Below the pieces are notes generated by a model that was not told the origin of the DNA, made no database searches, and saw only the letters and a list, made by a program, of their open reading frames with translations. This document shows, one piece after another, positions 8,111-16,992 of a stretch of 64,000 nt of DNA; position 1 is the first letter of the stretch; each line of letters opens with the position of its first letter. Position numbers and translations under genes: made by a program. This DNA is from Phenylobacterium sp. (GTDB taxonomy: Bacteria; Pseudomonadota; Alphaproteobacteria; Caulobacterales; Caulobacteraceae), in contig NZ_JAUSCJ010000039.1 in the NCBI RefSeq assembly GCF_030651185.1, positions 1 to 64,000 on the forward strand. Reading direction: 5' to 3'.

Positions 8111-9709
8111 ATGCATGCGACCCGACGGGTCATCCTCGCCAGCATGGCCGGCGCCCTGGCGCTTCCGGCCGCTGCGTCGCCGGGTCCCACGCGCGCGGAG
8201 GTGCTGGCCACCATGAAGCGCGCCACCGCCTTCATGACCGAGAAGGCCGCCGTGCATGGGGGTTATGTCTGGTCCTACCTGCCCGACTTTTCGCGTCGCT
8301 GGGGAGAGCTGGAGGCCTCGCCCACCCAGGTCTGGGTGCAGCCGCCAGGGACCGGCACGATGGGCCACCTCTTCCTCGACGCCTATCACGCCACCGGCGA
8401 CGAGGCCTATTACGCGGCCGCCACCCAGGCCGCCGAGTGCCTGATGGCGGGCCAGCTGCCGGCCGGCGGCTGGAACTACCTGATCGATTTCGGCGGCGAG
8501 ACGGCCAAGGCCAGGTGGTACGCCACCATCGGCGCCAACGCCTGGCGGATGGAGGAATTCCAGCACGACTGGGGCAACGCCACCTTTGACGACGCGGGGT
8601 CCTCGGAGGCCATGCAGTTCCTGCTGCGCCTGTACCTCGAGAAGCGCGAGGCCAAATTCAAGCCGGCCTTGGACCGGGCGCTCGATTTCGTCCTGAACAG
8701 CCAGTACCCCAACGGCGGCTGGCCGCAGCGGTGGCCGGCGGGGCGGCCGTTCACGAAGCACGGGGCCGACTATACGAGCTACATCACCTTCAACGACGAC
8801 GTGGCGGGCGAGAACATCAAGTTCCTGGTCATGGTGGCCCAGACCCTGGGCGACCCGCGCGTGGGGCCTGCGATCCGCCGGGCGATGGAGGTCTTCGTCA
8901 TCACCCAGCAGCCGGCGCCCCAGGCCGGCTGGGGCCTGCAGCACCGTGTGGACGACCTGACGCCCTCGGCCGCCCGCAGCTATGAACCCCGGGCGCTCAC
9001 CACCCACACCACGGCGGCCAATGTCGGCCAGCTGATGACCTTCTACGAACTGACCGGCGATCCGAAGTATCTGGCCCGCGTGCCGCAGGCCCTGGACTGG
9101 CTGGCCAAGGTGGCCCTGCCGGCGCGCAGGCCGGACGGCCGCACCCATCCAACCTTCCTGGAGATCGGGACCGACCGGCCGCTCTACATCCACCGGCGCG
9201 GGTCCAATGTGGTCAACGGCGAGTACTATGCCGACGACAATCCGGAGAAGACGCTGGCCCATTACAGCTCTTTCCGGCTGGTGAAGCTGGAAGAGCTGCG
9301 GGCCCGCTACGCGGCGCTGAAGGCGACGCCGCGGGACCAGGCGGCGGCGAACTCGCCCCTGACCCACACGGGGCCCCTGCCGCGCTTCTTCGCCAACCAG
9401 GATTTCGCCACATCGGACCTCAATGGCGGCGGGACCCTGGCGCCGTCCAAGGCCAGCCCCGAGGCCGCCGCCAAGCTGGTGGCCGACCTGAACGCGCAGG
9501 GCTATTGGCCGACGCCGCTGGTGGCCACCAGCCATCCCTACCAAGGCCCCGGTCCGGCGGTGGCGGCGCCCGGCGACTATTCCCAGACCCATGTCGGCGA
9601 CGCCTGGGACACCTCGCCCTATCCGACGGACAAGCCGGTGATGGGCATCTCCACCTCGGCCTTCATCAAAAACATGGGCGTCCTGATCAGCGCAGTGGAC
9701 GGCGGCTAG
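8111..9709 (+). CDS. Secreted pectate lyase-like protein (PL10 type)
   Basis: Start set at ATG 8111, which has AGGGAGG 7 bases upstream and opens a signal sequence with twin arginines (HATRRVILASMAGALALPAAAS), so export by Tat or Sec. An upstream in-frame ATG at 8078 lacks a site. The mature protein, about 510 residues, has the PL10 pattern: repeated tryptophan-rich helices of an (alpha/alpha) toroid, QYPNGGWPQRWP near residues 208-219, and ITFNDDVAGEN containing the Asp cluster used for calcium and catalysis. Such enzymes cleave polygalacturonate by beta-elimination outside the cell or in the periplasm. It ends with a stop that shares CTA-G bases with the converging SMR gene. Confidence 0.78.
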   Translation: MHATRRVILASMAGALALPAAASPGPTRAEVLATMKRATAFMTEKAAVHGGYVWSYLPDFSRRWGELEASPTQVWVQPPGTGTMGHLFLDAYHATGDEAYYAAATQAAECLMAGQLPAGGWNYLIDFGGETAKARWYATIGANAWRMEEFQHDWGNATFDDAGSSEAMQFLLRLYLEKREAKFKPALDRALDFVLNSQYPNGGWPQRWPAGRPFTKHGADYTSYITFNDDVAGENIKFLVMVAQTLGDPRVGPAIRRAMEVFVITQQPAPQAGWGLQHRVDDLTPSAARSYEPRALTTHTTAANVGQLMTFYELTGDPKYLARVPQALDWLAKVALPARRPDGRTHPTFLEIGTDRPLYIHRRGSNVVNGEYYADDNPEKTLAHYSSFRLVKLEELRARYAALKATPRDQAAANSPLTHTGPLPRFFANQDFATSDLNGGGTLAPSKASPEAAAKLVADLNAQGYWPTPLVATSHPYQGPGPAVAAPGDYSQTHVGDAWDTSPYPTDKPVMGISTSAFIKNMGVLISAVDGG

Positions 9710-10035
9710 ACCACGGCCTTGGAGTAGAGGTTGATCACCAGAACGCCCGCCAGGATCATCCCCATGCCGATGACCGCAGGCAGGTCCAGCTTCTGCTTGA
9801 AGATCACCCAGGCCAGCAGGGTGATCAGCACGATGCCGATCCCCGACCAGATGGCGTAGCTGACCCCGACCGGCACGGTCTTCATCGACTGGGACATGCA
9901 GTAGAAGGCGACGCCGTAGCCCGCCGCCGAAATGATCGACGGAAGGGTTTTCGAGAAGCCGTCCGAGGCCTTCAGGGCGGTGGTGGCGATCACCTCGCAG
10001 AGGATGGCGATGCCGAGCCAGGCGTAGCCGTTCAT
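9706..10035 (-). CDS. EmrE-like small multidrug resistance exporter
   Basis: 109 residues with four membrane helices, the standard SMR length. The essential membrane glutamate is present as E14 in AILCEVIATTALK, and AIWSGIGIVLI and PAVIGMGMILAGV match EmrE closely, so the quaternary-ammonium/cation subgroup is more likely than the guanidine exporters. It works as an antiparallel dimer coupling proton entry to drug export. It follows tyrA after 53 bases containing a strong hairpin, and its stop overlaps that of the converging pectate lyase gene. Confidence 0.9.
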   Translation of the reverse strand: MNGYAWLGIAILCEVIATTALKASDGFSKTLPSIISAAGYGVAFYCMSQSMKTVPVGVSYAIWSGIGIVLITLLAWVIFKQKLDLPAVIGMGMILAGVLVINLYSKAVV

Positions 10036-10054
10036 GGCTGTCGTTCTCCGAGGC

Positions 10055-10071
10055 CCCGGCGAATCGCCGGG
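10055..10071. terminator. GC-rich hairpin between tyrA and the SMR gene
   Basis: CCCGGCG-AAT-CGCCGGG, a 7-base-pair stem with a 3-base loop, lies just past the tyrA stop and 20 bases before the SMR start in the minus direction. No U-run follows, so it could be a weak terminator, an RNA-stabilising end or a leader element. Confidence 0.45.
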
Positions 10072-10088
10072 TGCCGCCACCCTACCTG

Positions 10089-11021
10089 CTAGTGCTTGCC
10101 GCGATCCCGGCCGAAGTTGGGTTCTGGGCTTTCCTGGCCCGCCGCGATGATGCCGCGGCGGATTTCGCGGGTGCGGCTGAACAGTTCGAACAGCTTGTCG
10201 CTCTCGCCCCAGCGGATCTGCCGTGACAGGGCCTGCAGGTCCTCGGTGAAGCGCCCCAGGATCTCCAGCACCGCCTCCTTGTTGGCCACGAAGACGTCGC
10301 GCCACATGGTGGGATCCGACGCTGCGATGCGGGTGAAGTCGCGGAAGCCGCCGGCGGAATACTTCATCACCTCGGCCTGGGTGACCTCCTCCATGTCGGC
10401 GGCGGTGCCGACGATGTTGTAGGCGATCAGGTGGGGCAGGTGGCTGGTGACGGCCAAAACCAGGTCGTGGTGGCGGTCGTCCATCAGCTCGACGTTGGCG
10501 CCCAGCGCTCGCCAGAATTCTGAGAGCTGGCTGACCGCTTCGAGATAGGGATCGTCCTGCCGCGGCTGCGGCGTCAGGATCACCCAGCGGCTCTGGAACA
10601 ACTCGGCGAAGCCGGCGTCGGGGCCGGAGTGCTCGGTGCCGGCGATGGGGTGGCCGGGCACGATGAAGACGGTGTCGGGCAGGGCGGCCATAAGGGCCTG
10701 GGCGACGGAACCCTTCACCGAACCCACGTCGGTGACGATGGCCCCGGGCTTCATGGCGGGCGCGGCGGCCTTGGCGGCCTCGCCCATGGCCAGCACCGGG
10801 ACGGCGAAGACCACCAGATCGGCGCCGGTGACGGCCTCGGCGATGTCGCCGGTGACCTTGTCGGCATAGCCCAGTTCGACGATGCGGGCGCGGTGGGCCT
10901 CGCTGAGATCGGCGACGATCACCTCGCCCACGGCGCCGGCCTCGCGGGCCGCCAGGATCACCGAGGAGCCGATCAGGCCGCAGCCGATCACCGCCATGCG
11001 GGGGAACAGGATCTCGCCCAT
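10089..11021 (-). CDS. tyrA: Prephenate/arogenate dehydrogenase (tyrosine pathway)
   Basis: 310 residues. The N-terminus has a Rossmann fold: MAVIGCGLIGSSV (GxGxxG) with an acid (VADLSEA) at the end of strand 2, as expected for NAD binding. GHPIAGTEHSG is the TyrA active-site signature with the substrate-binding His. The C-terminal half is helical and ends in a polar tail; no ACT domain is seen. It oxidises prephenate or arogenate on the way to tyrosine. The ATG at 11021 overlaps the hisC stop (TGATG), and chorismate mutase lies further upstream, so all three form one aromatic amino acid operon. Confidence 0.93.
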   Translation of the reverse strand: MGEILFPRMAVIGCGLIGSSVILAAREAGAVGEVIVADLSEAHRARIVELGYADKVTGDIAEAVTGADLVVFAVPVLAMGEAAKAAAPAMKPGAIVTDVGSVKGSVAQALMAALPDTVFIVPGHPIAGTEHSGPDAGFAELFQSRWVILTPQPRQDDPYLEAVSQLSEFWRALGANVELMDDRHHDLVLAVTSHLPHLIAYNIVGTAADMEEVTQAEVMKYSAGGFRDFTRIAASDPTMWRDVFVANKEAVLEILGRFTEDLQALSRQIRWGESDKLFELFSRTREIRRGIIAAGQESPEPNFGRDRGKH

Positions 11022-12142
11022 CAGGACTTCACGAAGGCGGCGAGCGCCTCCACCACGGCGCGGTTGTGGTCTTCCAGGCCGATGGTGATCCGCAGGTGGT
11101 CGGGCAGGCCGTAGCCGCCGACCCCGCGCACGATGATCCCCTTCGACGCCAGATAGGCCTCGGCCTCCCTGGCGGTCTTGCCGGGCGTCTTGGGGAAGCC
11201 CACCAGCACGAAGTTGGCCGCCGAGGGCACGGGCTCGAGGCCCAGGCCGCCCAGCTGCTGGATCAGGTAGGGCCGCCATTGTTCGATGAGCGCCAGCGAC
11301 CGGGCCTGAAAGTCTTCATCGCCGAGCGCGGCGACGGCGGCGACCTGGGCCGGGATGTTGACGTTGAACGGCAGGCGGATGCGGTCCAGCGCGTCAGCCA
11401 TGTCCACCGGCATATAGGCCCAGCCCACCCGCAGGGCGGCCAGGCCGTGCAGCTTGGAGAAGGTGCGGGTGACCACCACGTTCTCGAACTCGCGCACCAT
11501 GGACATGCCGTCCTCGAAGGCCGGATCGGCCACGAACTCGGCATAGGCGCCGTCCAGCACCAGCACGACGCTGGGGGCCAGACCCGCATGCAGGCGTCGG
11601 ATCTCCTCGCCGGTGATCCAGGTGCCGGTGGGGTTGCCGGGGTTGGCGACGAAGACCAGGCGGGTGCGCTCGTCGACCTCCGCCAGCAGGGCGTCGACGT
11701 CGATGCGGTGGTTGACCTCCTTGGCGAACTTGACGTTCGCGCCGCAGGCCCGCGCGCCGATGGCGTAGGCGCCGAAGCCGAACTCGCCCTGGACGATGTT
11801 GTCGCCGGGTTCGAGGAAGGTCTGGTTCAGCAGCTGGAAGATCTCGTCGGAGCCGCAGCCGAAGATCAGGCGCTCAGGCTCCAGGCCGTACTTTTCGGCG
11901 ATGGCGGTGCGCAGGATGGTGGTGCGGCCGTCGGGATACATGTGCAGCAGGTCGATAGCGCCGGCGAAGGCCGCCTTGGCGTCCGGGCTGCAGCCCAGGA
12001 TGTTCTCGTTGGCCGACAGCTTCAGCGGATGTTCGATACCCTCGACCTTGGCCTTGCCGGGCACATAGCAGGCGATGTCGAGGATGCCGGGCTTCGGCGT
12101 GGGCCGCTGGGCCTTGGCGCGGTCGAGGACGGTGTCGGACAT
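11021..12142 (-). CDS. hisC: Histidinol-phosphate/aromatic aminotransferase
   Basis: A 373-residue class I/II PLP aminotransferase of HisC type. Visible: LSANEN near the N-terminus, the NPGNPTG motif, LDGAYAEF with the Asp/Tyr that contact PLP, and TRTFSKLHGLAALRVGW with the Schiff-base lysine. Start set at ATG 12142; the only longer option is a TTG. In histidine synthesis it makes histidinol phosphate. Its place between chorismate mutase and tyrA suggests it also, or mainly, transaminates prephenate or 4-hydroxyphenylpyruvate, as known for HisC homologues in such operons. Confidence 0.92.
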   Translation of the reverse strand: MSDTVLDRAKAQRPTPKPGILDIACYVPGKAKVEGIEHPLKLSANENILGCSPDAKAAFAGAIDLLHMYPDGRTTILRTAIAEKYGLEPERLIFGCGSDEIFQLLNQTFLEPGDNIVQGEFGFGAYAIGARACGANVKFAKEVNHRIDVDALLAEVDERTRLVFVANPGNPTGTWITGEEIRRLHAGLAPSVVLVLDGAYAEFVADPAFEDGMSMVREFENVVVTRTFSKLHGLAALRVGWAYMPVDMADALDRIRLPFNVNIPAQVAAVAALGDEDFQARSLALIEQWRPYLIQQLGGLGLEPVPSAANFVLVGFPKTPGKTAREAEAYLASKGIIVRGVGGYGLPDHLRITIGLEDHNRAVVEALAAFVKS

Positions 12143-12174
12143 GGGACGCTTCAAGCGGGGATGAGGCCCGCCTC

Positions 12175-12981
12175 TTACACGTCCAGCGGGGCGGGCGCAG
12201 CCCCGATCACCCCGGAAAGGCGCCCTGGCGCGCGGGCCAGGCGTTCGTCGCCGGCCTGGTAGAAGCCGATCAGGGCGAAAAGCTTCAGGCCGCCGGCCTC
12301 GGCGATCAGGTCGCCAGCCACGCCGTCGCGGGAGAGGACGTCCTCGATGGCGGCGGCCGAACCAGGGGCGTCAGTGACCCAGAAGGTGCGGTCGTCGCCG
12401 GTCGGCTCGACCTCGACCTCGGCGACGGCGAGGGCGGTCATCGGCCCCCAGGCGGCCAGGCAGGGCAGCGCGGCGAACACCTGCAGCTTGGGATCGGCCA
12501 GCAGCCGGCCCCACCAGGGGGTGTCGGCGGCCAGGGCCAGGACCCCGACCCCGCCCGGCGTCTTGGCGGCGGCGAGCGCCTCCTCGGCCTTGGGCACGCT
12601 CCGCAGCGGCGGCGCCGCGCCAAAGCGGTGGCGGGCGAACTCGACGGACCGCGCCGGGTCCTTGCCGCCCCAGACATTGATGTGGAAGGGCCCCTGGCGT
12701 GAGAGGCTGTCGCCGATCAGCTCACGCCAGATGCGGACCACGAGGCTGGGCCTCGCCGCCGTGCGCTCCCTGGCCAGCAGGCGGCGCAGCAGGGCGGTCT
12801 CGCGGCCGGGGCGCAGGGCGAACTTGTCGCCGTCGCCGGCGGCGGCCTTGGCGGCGGCCACGTGCCTGGCCAGTCCGGCGCGCTCATCGACCAGGGCCAG
12901 CAGGGCGGCGTCGATCTCGTCCAGGCGCGCACGCACGGCGTCGAGGGACGGCGCGGCAAGCTTGGGATCGGCGTCGGCCAT
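12175..12981 (-). CDS. Chorismate mutase with a C-terminal dehydratase-like extension
   Basis: 268 residues. Residues about 12-100 are an AroQ-type helical chorismate mutase: RLDEIDAALLALVDERAGLARHV, then a lysine and an arginine at the expected positions, LRPGRE, and a final helix RIWRELI. The remaining 165 residues, from FHINVWGG, loosely follow prephenate dehydratase (SVEFARHRFG, then GVGVLALAADTPWWG in place of the family's GVxPIENSxxG), but the catalytic Thr and Asn are not evident. It starts the operon with hisC and tyrA and should supply prephenate. The C-terminal half may be only regulatory. Confidence 0.82.
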   Translation of the reverse strand: MADADPKLAAPSLDAVRARLDEIDAALLALVDERAGLARHVAAAKAAAGDGDKFALRPGRETALLRRLLARERTAARPSLVVRIWRELIGDSLSRQGPFHINVWGGKDPARSVEFARHRFGAAPPLRSVPKAEEALAAAKTPGGVGVLALAADTPWWGRLLADPKLQVFAALPCLAAWGPMTALAVAEVEVEPTGDDRTFWVTDAPGSAAAIEDVLSRDGVAGDLIAEAGGLKLFALIGFYQAGDERLARAPGRLSGVIGAAPAPLDV

Positions 12982-13137
12982 TTTGTCCCCCGAAAACGAA
13001 GGTTCGGCGCTTAAGTCATCGCACGCCCCCGCGCAATAGGGCCGTCCGCCGCAATAAAGTTGCACGGGAAACCGGTTGCCGCGCAAAGCCGCGCTCGCTG
13101 GTTGCCGCGCCCTCGCCGGCGCGCCATGGTCGGGTCC

Positions 13138-13695
13138 ATGAAGCTCAATCTCGGATGCGGGTTCGACAAGCGCGACGGCTGGCTGAACGTCGACAACTTC
13201 CCCGAATGCGAACCCGATCAGCGGCTGGATATCGAGGCCACGCCCTGGGACCTGCCCACCGATGGTTTCGAGCATGTGCTGATGAAGCACGTCCTGGAGC
13301 ACGTCGGCGCCGACTTCAAAGTCTTCGCCGCGGTGATGCGGGAACTGTACCGGGTGACCGCGCCGGGCGGGCTGGTGGAGATCCATGTCCCCCACGTGCG
13401 CCATGACACCTACTGGTCCGACCCCACCCACGTTCGGGCCTTCACGCCGCTGACCTTCAAGATGATGTCCAAGGCCCAGAACCGCGTCTGGATGGCGGCG
13501 CGGGCCAACTACACCATGCTGGCCCTGCTGATGGACGTGGACTTCGAGATCGCCCACGCCGTGCAGGTCTATGATCCCCACTGGCTGGCGAAGGTGGAGC
13601 GGGGCGAGATGACCCGCGAGGACCTGCGCGAGCAGGCCGATCAGCTCTGGGGCGTCGTGCGCGAGCTTCAGGTCACCCTGCGGGTGGTGAAGTAG
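13138..13695 (+). CDS. SAM-dependent methyltransferase-like protein
   Basis: 185 residues beginning MKLNLGCGFDKRDGWLNVD. The LNLGCG motif is the glycine-rich SAM-binding loop, followed by the acidic LDIEATPWDLP and the conserved HVLEHV helix and ELYRVTAPGGLVEIHVPHVRHD, all typical of small class I methyltransferases found with surface-polysaccharide genes. Start chosen at ATG 13138; upstream in-frame ATGs code for an arginine-rich stretch that lies over the start region of the divergent chorismate mutase gene. It converges on, and overlaps by 23 bases, the glycosyltransferase gene. Substrate unknown; a sugar is plausible from the neighbour. Confidence 0.8.
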   Translation: MKLNLGCGFDKRDGWLNVDNFPECEPDQRLDIEATPWDLPTDGFEHVLMKHVLEHVGADFKVFAAVMRELYRVTAPGGLVEIHVPHVRHDTYWSDPTHVRAFTPLTFKMMSKAQNRVWMAARANYTMLALLMDVDFEIAHAVQVYDPHWLAKVERGEMTREDLREQADQLWGVVRELQVTLRVVK

Positions 13696-15328
13696 GCTGC
13701 GATAGCCGCAGCAGCCCCATCTTCGCCAGCCGCCCGACGATCACGATCATCAACGAGGGCTCGCAGCGGGTCGCCCGCGCCAGGTCGCCGACATCGGTCT
13801 CGCCCTGGTCGACCTGCGCCAGGATGGCGGCCAGCAGGGCTTGCGGCGTGCGCCACAGGCCAAACAGCCCCGAGGCCAGCCGGTCGTGCCACCCGACGCC
13901 CGGGTCGGGGCCGGGCGCGACCCGGGTCGCCTGGGTGATGTGGTGGGTCGGATAGGTGGCGAAGCTGGAAAATGGATCGGGGCGGCTGGGGGAGGCCTTC
14001 GGCGCGGGGCCGTCGGGGACGTGGGCCTGCCGCAGCGCGGTCTGCTCGGCCCACAGGGCCTCGTACTGACCATAGACCACCCGCCAGTCGAACACCTCCC
14101 GCGCGCGGCGCTGGCCGCTTTCGCCCAGGCGGCGGCGCAGATCGGGGTTGGCGACCAGCTCGCACAGCCGGTCTGTCAGGACCTGGAGGTCCACCGAGAC
14201 GGTGGTGCTGAGCCGCGACATGTAGAAGTCGTAGGTGGTGGCGTCGGTCTCGTAGTCGCGCGCCATCTCGGCGCCGGCCTCGCCTGGTCCCGGCGACCAG
14301 GTGGGGATGCGGAAACCGTCCAGGCCGTCGCGGACCGTGTCCTTGTAGCCGTCCCAGTCGCTGACCACGGCCGGCAGGCCCGCCGCCATCGCCTCCACCG
14401 GGGTCAGGCCGAAGGTCTCCTGCACACTGTCGGCCAGGGAGAGGAAGATGTCCGCCGCCCCCCAGACCGAGCGGTAGACCGCGCTGTCCTGGCCATCGAC
14501 GAAGACCTGCCGCACGTCGGGACAGATCCAGGCCGCGCTCTGGCGGTACATGGCCTCGGTTTCAGGGTTAAAGAACTGGCCCGCCTGGACGAAGGCGATC
14601 TTCTTTCCGGTTCGTTCCGCGCATGCTTGCAGGCCGCGCCACATGGCGAAGGGGTGGGCCTTTCCGGCCGGCGACAGCCGCCCGGCGAACAGCACGGCGA
14701 TCTCGTCCATGGCGAGGCCCAGGTCCGCCCGCGTTTGGGACCGGTCCTGTGGGGTGGTGTCGAAATCCGCGCAATGCACACCCAGGGGAATGACGGGCAG
14801 CATGGGAGAGACTTGACGAATGGGAGCCTGGAGCCGCCAGGCCAGATAGTCAGCCTGGGCCTCCAGCACTTGGTCGATGGTCTCCCGCGCCACGGCCGAG
14901 GTGCAGATCAGCGCGTCCCACGGGGCGACAGGGGCGGTCAGCAGGCCGGTGATCTCGGCCATGGCGCGGTCCGAGGCGATGGTATGTGTCAGACCGCAGA
15001 TACTATAGGCGTCTATCCCGGCGCGCAGCCTCAGCTGGCCCGCCACCTCAAGGCCAGGTCCGGGGGTGTAGAGCAGGCCAAGCTCCCGCATGCGATCGAA
15101 CTGGTGGGGCACCACCCAGCCAGGTTGGGCGGCGGAATCCATCTCCCTCACGAGCCTGCCGAACGCCTCCGCCGACGGGCGCCGCGCCGTGTAGCCCCAC
15201 ACCTGCTGGCCCGCGCGTCCCTGCACCGCGGCGCGCAGGAAGCCGTTGCCGGCTGACTGGCGTCCCATGATCCTGGGACCGGTGACCACATAGCCGTCCG
15301 GCTCGAAGAGGATCGCAGGCGTCGTCAT
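13673..15328 (-). CDS. GT4-type glycosyltransferase with C-terminal winged-helix-like tail
   Basis: 551 residues. The C-terminal Rossmann domain of a GT-B enzyme is clear: VLFAGRLSPAGKAHP, then an acidic ADIFLSLADSVQETFGLTPVEAMAAGLPAVVSDWDG (family 4 donor-sugar site with the E-x7-E spacing), and a C-terminal VFDWRVVYGQYEALW helix. Residues about 490-545 form an extra segment (LLAAILAQVDQGETDVGDLARATRCEPSLMIVIVGRLAKMGLLRL) with the helix pattern of a winged helix-turn-helix. No signal peptide or membrane anchor, so cytoplasmic. Its ATG overlaps the gamma-glutamyltransferase stop (TGATG). Acceptor unknown. Confidence 0.83.
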   Translation of the reverse strand: MTTPAILFEPDGYVVTGPRIMGRQSAGNGFLRAAVQGRAGQQVWGYTARRPSAEAFGRLVREMDSAAQPGWVVPHQFDRMRELGLLYTPGPGLEVAGQLRLRAGIDAYSICGLTHTIASDRAMAEITGLLTAPVAPWDALICTSAVARETIDQVLEAQADYLAWRLQAPIRQVSPMLPVIPLGVHCADFDTTPQDRSQTRADLGLAMDEIAVLFAGRLSPAGKAHPFAMWRGLQACAERTGKKIAFVQAGQFFNPETEAMYRQSAAWICPDVRQVFVDGQDSAVYRSVWGAADIFLSLADSVQETFGLTPVEAMAAGLPAVVSDWDGYKDTVRDGLDGFRIPTWSPGPGEAGAEMARDYETDATTYDFYMSRLSTTVSVDLQVLTDRLCELVANPDLRRRLGESGQRRAREVFDWRVVYGQYEALWAEQTALRQAHVPDGPAPKASPSRPDPFSSFATYPTHHITQATRVAPGPDPGVGWHDRLASGLFGLWRTPQALLAAILAQVDQGETDVGDLARATRCEPSLMIVIVGRLAKMGLLRLSQPTSPPAG

Positions 15329-16992
15329 CAGAACCCCAGGGCCAGGCCCTCGGCGCGGGGGTCGGAGCCCCCGGCCAAGACACCGGTTAGCGGATCGCGG
15401 GCGATGGCCTGGGCCGCCCCGCCGCCGCCCCAGGCGCCGAAGCGGCGCAGGCTGTGGCCGCGGGCCTCCAGCTCGGCCAGGACCGCGTCGCCGACGCGGG
15501 ACTCGATCTGCAGTTCATAGGGATTGGGCAGGGTCGACGGATCGGTCCCCGGCCAAACGGTCCAGCGCGGGGCCTCCACGGCCGCCTGCACGTCCAGGCC
15601 GCCGTCGATCAGGGCGATCAGGGTCTGCAGGTTCCACTGCGGCTGGCCGTCGCCGCCCGGCGTGCCGCCCACCAGGATGGGCGTGCCCGAGGCGTCGGCG
15701 ACCGAATAGCAGTTCAGGGTGTGCAGGGTCTTCTTGCCCGGCGCGAAGATGTTGGGATGTCCCGCCTCCAGGGAGAAGCCGCGTCCGGCGCGGTTGTTCA
15801 GCACGACCCCGGTGTCGCCGGCCACCACCCCGCTGCCGAAGTTGGAGGACACCGACTGGATCAGCGAGACCATCATCCCCTGGCCGTCGGCGACGCAGAA
15901 ATAGGTGGTGTCGCCGTCCGCCATCTCGCCGGCCGGGACGGTGGTCGCGGCGCGCTCGGGATCGATGGCGGCGAAGCGCCGGGCGGCCCAGGCCTTGGAG
16001 ATCAGGGTCTGAAGCCGGGGGTCCCCGAAGGCGGGGTCGACCGCGTATCCAAGACGGTCGGCATAGGCGATCTTGATGGCCTCGGCCAGCAGGTGGATCG
16101 CGCTTGCGTCGCCCTTGGCCAGGGCCTGCCCGTCGATCTGCTCGGCGAGGTTCAGGGCCTCCAGCAGGATCATCCCCTGGGTCGGCAGGCCGGTCTGGAA
16201 GACGGTGTGGTCGCGATAGGTGGTGGCGATGGGCGCGGCCAGGACGGTCTCGTGGGCGGCCAGGTCGTTTGCGGAAAGCTCGCCGCCGTTGGCCGCCATG
16301 AAGGCCGCGATCGCCTCGGCGATGTCGCCGCAATAGAAGGCGCCGGTTCCCTGCGCCGCGATCATGCTCAGGGTGCGGGCGAGGTCGGGCTGGCGCAGAA
16401 TCTGCCCCGCCTTGGGGGCCTCGCCGCCGGGCAGGAACACCGCCGCCGAGGCCGGATACTGCCGCAGCAGCTCCGCCGAGGTGGCGATGAAGTGGGCGCC
16501 CAGGGGGGTGAGCGGGAAGCCCTCCGCATAGGCGATGGCCGGTTCAATCAGTTCCGCCAGCGGCCTGGAACCGAAGCGTTCCAGCAGGGCGCCGAAGGCG
16601 TGGACCATGCCGGGCGTGGCCACCGAGAGCGGTCCCCGGAAGGGCATCCTGCCCCCGGTGGAGCTGGGGTCGCCGTGCCTGCGCATCTGGTCCAGGGTAG
16701 CCGACCGAGGCGACGCGCCGCTTCCCAGGATCGCCGTGGGCTCATGGCCCGGCGCATGGACGATGGCGAACAGGTCGCCCCCCAAGCCGCACATCTCCGG
16801 CATAACGACCGAGGCGGTGAGCCCGCCCGCGACGGCGGCGTCCACCGCGTTGCCGCCGCGCTTCAGGACGTCGAGGGCGACGGCCACCGTGAGCGGATGG
16901 GCGGCGGCGACCATGCCGCCCTGGCCGAGCGCCGGCGACATTCGCCGCCGGGAGAAGGGGACCGGCCTGGCGTTCGGCTGGCCCAGCATCAA
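15328..16992 (-). CDS. Gamma-glutamyltransferase family enzyme
   Basis: 554 residues, an Ntn-hydrolase. MVAAAHPLTVAVALDVLKRGGNAVDAAV is the family N-terminus. Autocleavage and the nucleophile would be the first threonine of MADGDTTYFCVAD, near residue 366, followed by SLIQSVSSNFGSG and LNNRAGRGF. It cleaves gamma-glutamyl bonds of glutathione or relatives. No signal peptide precedes the catalytic part, unlike the periplasmic enzyme, so a cytoplasmic acylase-like role is possible. Overlaps both neighbours by a few bases (DUF2125 stop at 16989; glycosyltransferase start at 15328), indicating an operon. Confidence 0.88.
   Translation of the reverse strand: MMLGQPNARPVPFSRRRMSPALGQGGMVAAAHPLTVAVALDVLKRGGNAVDAAVAGGLTASVVMPEMCGLGGDLFAIVHAPGHEPTAILGSGASPRSATLDQMRRHGDPSSTGGRMPFRGPLSVATPGMVHAFGALLERFGSRPLAELIEPAIAYAEGFPLTPLGAHFIATSAELLRQYPASAAVFLPGGEAPKAGQILRQPDLARTLSMIAAQGTGAFYCGDIAEAIAAFMAANGGELSANDLAAHETVLAAPIATTYRDHTVFQTGLPTQGMILLEALNLAEQIDGQALAKGDASAIHLLAEAIKIAYADRLGYAVDPAFGDPRLQTLISKAWAARRFAAIDPERAATTVPAGEMADGDTTYFCVADGQGMMVSLIQSVSSNFGSGVVAGDTGVVLNNRAGRGFSLEAGHPNIFAPGKKTLHTLNCYSVADASGTPILVGGTPGGDGQPQWNLQTLIALIDGGLDVQAAVEAPRWTVWPGTDPSTLPNPYELQIESRVGDAVLAELEARGHSLRRFGAWGGGGAAQAIARDPLTGVLAGGSDPRAEGLALGF

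Noticed and set aside
10055-10071. Guanidine riboswitch before the SMR gene
   Set aside because: Only one hairpin with an AAT loop is present, without the paired ACGR loops, and the exporter resembles EmrE rather than a guanidine exporter.
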